Source: Lachnospiraceae bacterium P6A3 (GTDB lineage: Bacteria > Bacillota > Clostridia > Lachnospirales > Lachnospiraceae). Taken from it: a DNA stretch of 64,000 nt. The position numbers and the translations under genes are program-made. Where the stretch lies: positions 248,001-312,000 of the forward strand of contig JNKP01000004.1 in the NCBI GenBank assembly GCA_000702085.1. Reading direction: 5' to 3'. Positions 57,632-64,000 of this stretch are shown here, one piece after another. The notes beneath the pieces were generated by a model that searched no databases, was not told the origin of the DNA, and saw nothing but the letters and a program-made list of their open reading frames with translations. Position 1 is the first letter of the stretch. Every line of letters begins with the position of its first letter.

Positions 57632-58486
57632 ATGTCGAATTCTAATCAAAAAAGTGCCACTATGAGTATCGTGCGAAAGCATGATATAAAGGCTCAAAAA
57701 AAATACGGTCAGAATTTCCTGACGGACGACGGTGTTCTTGACGAAATAGTAGAGGCAGCAGGCGTCTGTGACAGGGATCATATTGTGGAAATAGGTCCCG
57801 GACTTGGAGCTCTGACAAAAAGACTTGCAGAAAAAGCGTCTCATGTCACGGCCATCGAGATAGATACGCAGATGATTCCCGTGTTGGATGAAGTCCTGGA
57901 AGGTTTCGATAATACCAGGGTAATCTGCGCCGATGTTCTCAAAACAGATATGAAGGAGATTGCGGATACATATCCCGGAGAGGATGTAAAGATCGTTGCA
58001 AATCTCCCTTATTACATCACCACTCCCATCGTCACATCCCTTCTGGAGAGCGGGATAAACTATAAGAGCATAACCGTTATGGTTCAGACCGAGGTGGCGG
58101 AGCGCATGCAGACCGGACCCGGATCCAAGGACTACGGAGCACTGTCCCTTGCGGTTCAGTATTATTCAAAGCCCGAGATAATGATAGATGTTCCCCCCGA
58201 ATGCTTTTATCCCATGCCCGGAGTAGGAAGCTCCGTAATAAGGCTGGATCTGTACGAAGAACCGCCCGTTAAGACCTCCGATCCCGCATTTATGTTCCGG
58301 ATCATCAAAGCTTCTTTTATGCAGAGGCGTAAAACATTGCAAAATGCACTTCAGAATAACCCTGATACCAAAATATCCAGGGAAAAGACAGCCGGAGCTT
58401 TGGAAAAACTCGGACTTGATCCCATGATCAGGGGAGAGGCACTTACTCTGGAGCAATTTGCCGCATTATCAGATCTTCTTGTATAG
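57632..58486 (+). CDS. rsmA: 16S rRNA dimethyladenosine transferase RsmA (KsgA)
   Basis: 284 residues. Dimethylates A1518/A1519 of 16S rRNA late in 30S assembly. SAM motif IVEIGPGLGALTKRLAEKA, NLPYYITTPIV and the C-terminal KASFMQRRKTLQNAL are characteristic. The ribosome site is poor; an alternative ATG is at 57662. It is in the same direction as the aminotransferase and ends at a terminator. Confidence 0.95.
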   Translation: MSNSNQKSATMSIVRKHDIKAQKKYGQNFLTDDGVLDEIVEAAGVCDRDHIVEIGPGLGALTKRLAEKASHVTAIEIDTQMIPVLDEVLEGFDNTRVICADVLKTDMKEIADTYPGEDVKIVANLPYYITTPIVTSLLESGINYKSITVMVQTEVAERMQTGPGSKDYGALSLAVQYYSKPEIMIDVPPECFYPMPGVGSSVIRLDLYEEPPVKTSDPAFMFRIIKASFMQRRKTLQNALQNNPDTKISREKTAGALEKLGLDPMIRGEALTLEQFAALSDLLV

Positions 58487-58510
58487 TGACCGTTATGTGT
58501 ATAACCCTAT

Positions 58511-58548
58511 AAACACCGCGCAGGCAGTGGCTTTCGCGGTGTTTTTTT
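58511..58548 (+). terminator. Intrinsic terminator after rsmA
   Basis: AAACACCGCG / CGCGGTGTTT, 10-bp stem, 14-base loop, then T4. Confidence 0.93.
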
Positions 58549-58566
58549 ATGTTGTCACAGGCAAAC

Positions 58567-58598
58567 ATATCCACATTTGGTGTTCCAAATGTGGAAAA
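58567..58598. promoter_or_regulatory. Inverted pair of DnaA-box-like sites in a hairpin
   Basis: TCCACATTTGG-TGTT-CCAAATGTGGA, 11-bp perfect arms (58570-58595). One arm carries ATATCCACA (58567-58575, identical to a box in oriC) and the other TTTTCCACA on the minus strand (58598-58590). No T-run follows on either strand, so a terminator role is unlikely. Confidence 0.5.
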
Positions 58599-58621
58599 AA
58601 CACAAAATATGGCTTGAGTTA

Positions 58622-58651
58622 TAGACATAATCACACTAGTTATGGTACAAT
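58622..58651 (+). promoter_or_regulatory. Candidate promoter of the TPR/AAA-like gene
   Basis: TAGACA (58622-58627, five of six matches) and TACAAT (58646-58651), spacer 18; 60 bases before the start codon and 27 bases downstream of the inverted DnaA-box-like pair. Confidence 0.5.
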
Positions 58652-58710
58652 TTCGAAGATTGGATTAATAGATATTGTGGTTTATTTCTGTCTTTATCAG
58701 GGGTGGAACC

Positions 58711-61299
58711 GTGGATAAGTACGAATATAAAGTAAAATTACAGGAAATAAACAATCTTATAGATGAAAAGAATTATTTCGATGCTGCAGCAATAGCGGAT
58801 ACCATCGATTGGGAGAAGAAGCCCGTTGAAACTCTTGTACGTATAGGCGATCTCTACAGAAAAGTCATGAGATACGACGATGCCATCGATCTTCTCAGAC
58901 TTGCTTACAGAAAGAGCCCCGAGAACAAGAATATCTGCTATTACCTCTGCAAGCTCTATATCAAGAAAGAATATATAGTTCAGGCTGTTTACGCTTATAA
59001 CGAATTTGAGAGAATCGCACGTGAGAACGATTCAAGAGTATATAAGCTTAAGTATATGCGCGATCAGATGCTTCATGTTGAGATGGCTCAGAAGATCGAG
59101 ACTCTCGAAACACTCAAGAAGCTCGAATATTCCGAAAAGTGGGCATATACCCTTGCATATCAGTATTATCTTGATGGCAGAGAAAACGACTGTGTAAGAG
59201 AATGCGATGAACTTATCGCAGCATTCGGTGACGGCAAATATGTCTATGCCGCAATGCTCCTTAAGAAAAAATACAGAGAACTTGATCCCGCCCAGCAGAA
59301 GATATTCGATAACTGGAAAGAAGAAAAGAATGCGGTCAGGGCAGAGGAAGAAGCTCCCGCAAAGGACGAAATGACCGCGGATACCCGTGAGATCCCCAAG
59401 GCCGAAGAGGGCGCCACCAGAGAGATCACCGCGGAAGAGCTCAGTCAGATCAAAAACGCCGTTTCCACCGACACGGTTGTATATGATCCCGCCCAGATCC
59501 AGATGGCCCTCGAGAAGGTTAACCTTTCCGACGAGACCAGAATCTTCAAACCGATCGAGATACCCGCAGAGCCCGAAATACGTGTAAAGACCGTTGATGT
59601 AGGCAAATACAACACCATCGATCTTCAGAAAGCTCTCGCTTCCGCAGTAAGGGAAGTTGTCGGAGAACCTTCACAGAGCGATGTTACCAGAACTCTTATG
59701 GCTCCCATGATCGATCCCGATACCGGAAGCCTTGATAATCCCGAATTTGCCGAGCCCAGCGAGAAAGAGTACGACTATGATACTTCGGAAATTCCCGCAG
59801 ATGAGGCTCCCGAGACAGTTTTTGCAGAGACCGGCGCGGTTTCCGCAGCTCCTTCGGAAGACGAGATCGAGGACGATTACACAAGAGCCATTCCCAATAT
59901 AGAAGATTATCCCGCATTTGCGGCTCAGGAAGAAAAAGAGGCCGTATCGGAAAACGAGGAGCGTCTCGTGACCGAAGGTGAAGGCATCAATACATATTAT
60001 CCCAAGGATATGTCACGCTACGAGCAGATGTCCGAAACCGGAGCCATAAGGTTCCGCGAAGCTGCTGCGGCTCAGCCTCCCGAGTCCATAGCCTCCGCTC
60101 TTTCACAGGGCGAGGACGGCCAGATAAAACTGGTTCTTCCCGATGATACCGAGATCACCAGGCAGATCACGGGTCAGATGAACATCGCCCAGGTTATGGA
60201 AGAGTGGGAAAACAGACAGGCGGAGCTTGAAAGAAGTCTTCAGGAAGAATTCCATGAACAGGTTAAGGAACAGACCGGAGAACTCTTTGATCATTTCGAG
60301 ACCGAGATATTAAATTCCCTCCTCGAGGTACTCGAGAGAGAATCCGACGAAGAGGAAGAAGCAAGCCAGGCTATCTATGAAGGAAGAGTCAACGAGTTCG
60401 ACGATCTACCCGATGAGGCAAAGCTTGAGACCGGTCTTATCCCCGTAACCACGATTGCGGAACTTACCGAAAAAGAAGCGGATGACGAAGCAGCCAAGCA
60501 GCGTATCCGTGATAATCAGGAAAGAATCCGTCTGGTCGGTGAAGATGAGAGCATAAGAGATCTTACCAAAGAAGAAAAAGAACTCTTCGGACCTTATATT
60601 CAGAGCAGAGCAGCAAAGCGTCAGCTTGCAGTACTGCTGGATTCCCTCAGCATGGCTTCTTATACCGGAAATGCCATTCTTGCGGGTGATGACGGAATCG
60701 ATGTAGAGAATCTCGCCATCAGAATCCTGAAAGAAGTCAGAAACAGCGACCAGAACCTTACCGGAAAGGTTGCCCGTATCAAGGGTGAAAACCTCAACGG
60801 AAAGAGCATGGATGCTACCATGAAGCTCCTTGACGGCGGCGGGCTTATTATCAGCGATATTATTTCCATCACTCCCGAGACTGCGGAGAAACTCGAAAAT
60901 GCACTCATGAAGGAAAACCAGGGCATGATCGTTATCCTGGCTGACAGAAAGAGAAGCGTCGAGAAGTTCATGGATATGTACCCGACTCTCTGCGAGATGT
61001 TCACCGCATACATGGAAGTAAAAGCTCTCAGCGAAAAGAAGCTTGTTGCTTTTGCCAAGAAATATGCGCGCGAGCGTGAATATGTGATCAACGAAATGGG
61101 AGAGCTTGCACTTCATACCCAGATATCTTTGAGACAGTCCAATGACCATGCGGTCACCGTAATGGAAGTCAAGAAGATCGTTGATGATGCCATTAAGCAT
61201 GTTGAAAAGAAAACCGCCACACATTTCTTTGATATCCTGCTTGGAAAGCGGTATGATATAGAAGATATGATAATTCTCGGCGAAAGGGATTTTGCCTAG
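58711..61299 (+). CDS. Large TPR protein with disordered linker and degenerate AAA+-like domain
   Basis: 862 residues from a GTG at 58711 with AGGGG upstream. About 1-200 are TPR-like helices (YFDAAAIADTI, RYDDAIDLLRLAYRKSPENK). About 205-560 is acidic and disordered, with six T-R-x-[I/L/F] motifs (225, 236, 276, 326, 391, 483), ending in a coiled coil (about 495-550). About 600-862 aligns by eye with the CbbX/SpoVK AAA+ pattern, but the Walker A position reads LAGDDGIDVEN and the Walker B position GGGLIISDI, so nucleotide hydrolysis is unlikely. Sensor-like GMIVILADRKRSVEKFMDMYP follows. glgB lies 22 bases downstream. Not recognised as a named family; a scaffold role is inference. Confidence 0.75.
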   Translation: MDKYEYKVKLQEINNLIDEKNYFDAAAIADTIDWEKKPVETLVRIGDLYRKVMRYDDAIDLLRLAYRKSPENKNICYYLCKLYIKKEYIVQAVYAYNEFERIARENDSRVYKLKYMRDQMLHVEMAQKIETLETLKKLEYSEKWAYTLAYQYYLDGRENDCVRECDELIAAFGDGKYVYAAMLLKKKYRELDPAQQKIFDNWKEEKNAVRAEEEAPAKDEMTADTREIPKAEEGATREITAEELSQIKNAVSTDTVVYDPAQIQMALEKVNLSDETRIFKPIEIPAEPEIRVKTVDVGKYNTIDLQKALASAVREVVGEPSQSDVTRTLMAPMIDPDTGSLDNPEFAEPSEKEYDYDTSEIPADEAPETVFAETGAVSAAPSEDEIEDDYTRAIPNIEDYPAFAAQEEKEAVSENEERLVTEGEGINTYYPKDMSRYEQMSETGAIRFREAAAAQPPESIASALSQGEDGQIKLVLPDDTEITRQITGQMNIAQVMEEWENRQAELERSLQEEFHEQVKEQTGELFDHFETEILNSLLEVLERESDEEEEASQAIYEGRVNEFDDLPDEAKLETGLIPVTTIAELTEKEADDEAAKQRIRDNQERIRLVGEDESIRDLTKEEKELFGPYIQSRAAKRQLAVLLDSLSMASYTGNAILAGDDGIDVENLAIRILKEVRNSDQNLTGKVARIKGENLNGKSMDATMKLLDGGGLIISDIISITPETAEKLENALMKENQGMIVILADRKRSVEKFMDMYPTLCEMFTAYMEVKALSEKKLVAFAKKYAREREYVINEMGELALHTQISLRQSNDHAVTVMEVKKIVDDAIKHVEKKTATHFFDILLGKRYDIEDMIILGERDFA

Positions 61300-61321
61300 A
61301 AATATTTAAGGGGGTACCCGG

Positions 61322-63307
61322 ATGGCATCTGCTAAAGAAACCAATAAGAAAACCGTAAAGCCTGCAAGTGCGGGCAAAACGTCTGCTAAAAAAACTCCTG
61401 CCGAGCCTGTCTCGGCAGAAGTTTTTATTTCCAAGGATGATATGTATCTGTTTGGGCAGGGGACCCATTACGATATATACAAAAAACTCGGAGCACATCC
61501 TTCCGTAAAAGACGGAAAAAAAGGATATTATTTTGCAGTATGGGCTCCCAATGCCCTTTCCGTACATGTAATCGGTTCCTGGAACGGCTGGAAGGAAGAC
61601 GAGGGCGAGATGAAAAAACTCGGTCCCGTCGGAATCTGGGAAATCTTCCTCGAAGGCATAACCCCGGGACAGATGTACAAATTCCTGATCTATGCGGAAG
61701 ACGGATCCAAGCTTTATAAAGCGGACCCCTACGCAAATCAGGCGGAGTTCAGACCCGGAACCGCATCCATCACCGCCGATCTTTCGCACTTTAAGTGGAG
61801 TGATGAGAAGTGGGAAAAGGAACGCGATAAGAAAGATCCTTATAAAGAGCCCATGGCAGTATACGAATGCCATATCGGATCTTTTATGAAGCATCCCAAC
61901 GGAACGGAAGACGGATTCTACAACTACCGTGAGTTTGCAACAAGGATCATCGAATATCTGAAAGAAATGAACTATACCCATATAGAACTTATGGGTATTG
62001 CGGAGCATCCCTTTGACGGTTCATGGGGATATCAGGTAACGGGTTATTATGCACCCACTTCCCGCTACGGAACTCCCGAGGATTTCATGTATCTGATAAA
62101 TGAGCTGCATAAAGCCGGAGTAGGAGTAATTCTCGACTGGGTTCCCGCTCATTTTGCCACCGATGCACACGGTCTCGGAAGATTCGACGGACAGTGCATT
62201 TATGAAGATCCCGATCCCAGAAGAGGAGAGCATCCCGACTGGGGAACCAAGATCTTCAATCTCGCAAAACCCGAGGTCAAAAACTTCCTGATCGCCAATG
62301 TTCTCTTTTGGCTGAGAGAATTCCATATAGACGGCATACGTGTTGATGCCGTAGCATCCATGCTCTATCTGGATTACGGCAAAAAGGACGGACAGTGGCT
62401 TCCCAACAAGTTCGGCGATAACAAGAACCTCGATGCCATTGTATTTTTCCAGCATTTGAATTCCGTGGTAAGAGGAACTTATCCCGGATTTATCACCATT
62501 GCGGAGGAGTCCACAGCTTGGCCTAATGTTACCGGTCCCATCGGAACAAAGAGCCTCGGTTTTACATTCAAGTGGAACATGGGATGGATGCATGACTTCT
62601 GCGAATACATGAAGCTGGATCCCGTCATGAGAGGCGGTGCTCACCATACCATGACATTTGCCATGACCTACAACGAGAGTGAGCATTATATTCTTCCTCT
62701 TTCTCATGATGAGGTAGTTCATCTCAAATGTTCGATGGTTGAGAAAATGCCCGGCTACAAGATCGACAAATATGCCAACCTCAGGGTCGGATATACATAC
62801 ATGTTCGGACACTCCGGTAAAAAACTGCTTTTCATGGGACAGGACTTCGGTCAGGAAAGAGAGTGGAGCGAAGCCAGAGAACTTGACTGGTTCCTTCTGG
62901 GCGAGAAAAACAATGCCGGCATGAAGGCGTATGTATCCGAACTTCTCAAGATGTACAAAAAGTACCCCTGCCTTTATAAGATAGATGACAGCTGGGCAGG
63001 ATTTGAATGGATGAATGCGGACGATGCCGACAGGAACATCTTCACATTTGTCAGAAGGGATGATTCCGGAAAGAAAAATCTCCTCTTTATCCTCAATATG
63101 TCCCCCATGAAATGGGAAAATTATCTTGTTCCCGTTCCGAAGGCGGGAGAATACAAGCTGATCCTCAACTCGGATGAGGACAGATTCGGCGGATTCGGAA
63201 CATCCGCTCCCGAGAAGATCAAATCCGAAAAACAGCATCTTGTTCTTCAGGAGAATACAATTAAGCTCGATATGAATCCTTACAGCGCACTTGTCTATAC
63301 TTTTTAA
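61322..63307 (+). CDS. glgB: 1,4-alpha-glucan branching enzyme
   Basis: Adds alpha-1,6 branches to glycogen. 661 residues. It begins with an unusual Lys/Thr/Ala/Pro tail (about 1-30) before the CBM48 domain (YYFAVWAPNALSVHVIGSWNGW). The GH13 barrel has DWVPAHF, DGIRVDAVASML (nucleophile), ITIAEESTAWP (acid/base) and LSHDEVVH. It ends with the family beta domain. Ribosome site AAGGGGGT. It shares a likely transcript with the TPR/AAA-like gene. Confidence 0.96.
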   Translation: MASAKETNKKTVKPASAGKTSAKKTPAEPVSAEVFISKDDMYLFGQGTHYDIYKKLGAHPSVKDGKKGYYFAVWAPNALSVHVIGSWNGWKEDEGEMKKLGPVGIWEIFLEGITPGQMYKFLIYAEDGSKLYKADPYANQAEFRPGTASITADLSHFKWSDEKWEKERDKKDPYKEPMAVYECHIGSFMKHPNGTEDGFYNYREFATRIIEYLKEMNYTHIELMGIAEHPFDGSWGYQVTGYYAPTSRYGTPEDFMYLINELHKAGVGVILDWVPAHFATDAHGLGRFDGQCIYEDPDPRRGEHPDWGTKIFNLAKPEVKNFLIANVLFWLREFHIDGIRVDAVASMLYLDYGKKDGQWLPNKFGDNKNLDAIVFFQHLNSVVRGTYPGFITIAEESTAWPNVTGPIGTKSLGFTFKWNMGWMHDFCEYMKLDPVMRGGAHHTMTFAMTYNESEHYILPLSHDEVVHLKCSMVEKMPGYKIDKYANLRVGYTYMFGHSGKKLLFMGQDFGQEREWSEARELDWFLLGEKNNAGMKAYVSELLKMYKKYPCLYKIDDSWAGFEWMNADDADRNIFTFVRRDDSGKKNLLFILNMSPMKWENYLVPVPKAGEYKLILNSDEDRFGGFGTSAPEKIKSEKQHLVLQENTIKLDMNPYSALVYTF

Positions 63308-63383
63308 GGTGCTTTTCGGAAACCCGTCAGGCAGGCTTTGGTTTCTTCGGGGTTAAGAAAAAGGAAAAATTGGCCGAAATTAT

Positions 63384-63413
63384 AGGTGAGTGCATGGACG
63401 CACTCACCTTTTG
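63384..63413 (+). terminator. Intrinsic terminator after glgB
   Basis: AGGTGAGTGC / GCACTCACCT, 10-bp stem, loop ATGGAC, then TTTTGG. Confidence 0.8.
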
Positions 63414-63461
63414 GTTTGTTTGGGACGGATCCCCTGATTGATATGATTGGGAGATTTGATT

Positions 63462-64000
63462 TTGAAGATAACATTCGAAGGACAGGATAATTCCACCGCG
63501 ATCAAATATATAAATACGGCTAATTCAGGGAATCGGAAATCCGCAGAGGTATCCGCTTCCCCTGAAAGTATGTCCGCACTTGTGGATATCGGAACCTCTC
63601 AGATCACTCATGGCGGTGACGGAAAACACACTCTTCTTGCGGGTATCAAGAAAGACGCCGCAGCTTCCGAAGCAGGAGTACTCAGCGACTACCGTGTTGT
63701 AATGGCCCACACCATGTCGGGAGATGACCTCAGGAAAGCTTCCGAAGACGGTTTCAACCTTAAGGATATGAATTCATCGGATTCCGTGACCATACTTGAT
63801 AAGGTTAAGGCTGAAGCCGCAAAGGGCGGAACCGTGATTGAAGGATTCAATGACGATCTTGATGACAGCATCCTTGAAAGTACGGGGAATGCAGGTCTTG
63901 AGAGTGTCATTAAAAATGCCCTTATGGCAGAAGATCTCCCCCTGACCGAAGAGAATATCAAAGACATTCGAAATACCGTTTCACTGGTTTCCGGACTTGA
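63462..64000 (+). CDS. Unidentified protein, N-terminal part (cut by right edge)
   Basis: Open reading frame of at least 179 codons from a TTG at 63462 (GGGAG 8 bases upstream). It opens KITFEGQDNSTAIKYINTAN; no signal peptide or membrane helix. The sequence is acidic with helical, repeated Asp/Ser/Lys segments (EGFNDDLDDSILESTGNAG, LTEENIKDIRNTVSLVSGL). It resembles, from memory, the Lachnospiraceae family DUF6240; this is a low-confidence match. Function unknown. Confidence 0.5.
   Translation, partial: MKITFEGQDNSTAIKYINTANSGNRKSAEVSASPESMSALVDIGTSQITHGGDGKHTLLAGIKKDAAASEAGVLSDYRVVMAHTMSGDDLRKASEDGFNLKDMNSSDSVTILDKVKAEAAKGGTVIEGFNDDLDDSILESTGNAGLESVIKNALMAEDLPLTEENIKDIRNTVSLVSGL

Noticed and set aside
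58570-58595. Terminator function for the inverted repeat
   Set aside because: Stem is perfect but no T-run follows on either strand, and a proper rsmA terminator is just upstream.
60406-61224. 272-codon open frame on the minus strand
   Set aside because: Antisense to the TPR/AAA-like gene, which has better start, promoter and composition.
62021-63238. 405-codon open frame on the minus strand
   Set aside because: Lies wholly inside glgB; no ribosome site and no family pattern. The glgB frame shows all GH13 motifs.

Overview
The window carries the replication-origin region of a low-to-mid GC Firmicute chromosome, most likely from the family Lachnospiraceae (Butyrivibrio-like). The evidence is gene order (gyrA-gyrB-recF-yaaA-dnaN-dnaA | oriC | rpmH-rnpA-yidD-yidC-jag-mnmE-mnmG-rsmG-parA-parB), the style of the ribosome-binding sites (AGGAGG), frequent TTG/GTG starts, and several families I know mainly from Lachnospiraceae and other Clostridia (DUF4446, DUF3881, DUF4867, DUF3048). 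The genus is inference. No phage, transposon, insertion sequence or CRISPR array was seen.

Layout. 1-6479 (minus strand): gyrA (partial), gyrB, recF, the S4 gene yaaA, dnaN and dnaA. 6480-7058: oriC, with at least seven DnaA-box-like 9-mers, then a strong promoter for rpmH. 7059-14154 (plus): ribosomal protein L34, RNase P protein, the membrane insertase pair yidD/yidC, the KH/R3H protein Jag, and the tRNA/rRNA modification genes mnmE, mnmG and rsmG. 14155-17811: the segregation locus, with two perfect and two degenerate parS sites around two zinc-ribbon membrane genes, then parA, parB and a DUF4446 gene. 17839-22917: serS, a DUF3881 gene, tRNA-Arg(CCT) and a phosphoketolase. 23146-30234: an HTH/membrane regulator, then an operon with an M13-family lipoprotein peptidase, an FtsX-type permease and a LolD-type ATPase. 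30289-37418: DUF4867, a small Smr protein, an unusual LeuA-AraC fusion, an HTH gene with two overlapping ATP-grasp ligases, and a PrsA/SurA-like foldase. 37496-45053: cca, a PEGA lipoprotein, HU, and the conserved rqcP-divIC-tilS-hpt-ftsH run. 45317-55930: a GH13 glycosidase, tRNA-Leu(TAA), a DUF3048 lipoprotein, a minus-strand ABC importer (binding protein, permease, ATPase), metY, ybjQ, galK and small membrane genes. 55966-64000: an Lrp regulator with an aminotransferase, rsmA, a large TPR/degenerate-AAA+ protein, glgB, and an unidentified gene cut by the right edge.

Nearly all genes point away from oriC, as expected for co-orientation with replication. The exceptions are DUF4867, the ABC importer and one small membrane gene.

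The most unusual items are: (1) a single reading frame that joins a complete-looking 2-isopropylmalate synthase, with its leucine-binding domain, to an AraC-type DNA-binding domain, with a direct-repeat operator candidate next to its own promoter; (2) an 862-residue protein with TPRs, a disordered linker carrying six T-R-x-[I/L/F] motifs, and an AAA+-like domain without Walker motifs, placed behind a pair of inverted DnaA-box-like sites; (3) three tRNA-maturation genes (rnpA, mnmE, cca) that each begin a few bases after an intrinsic terminator.
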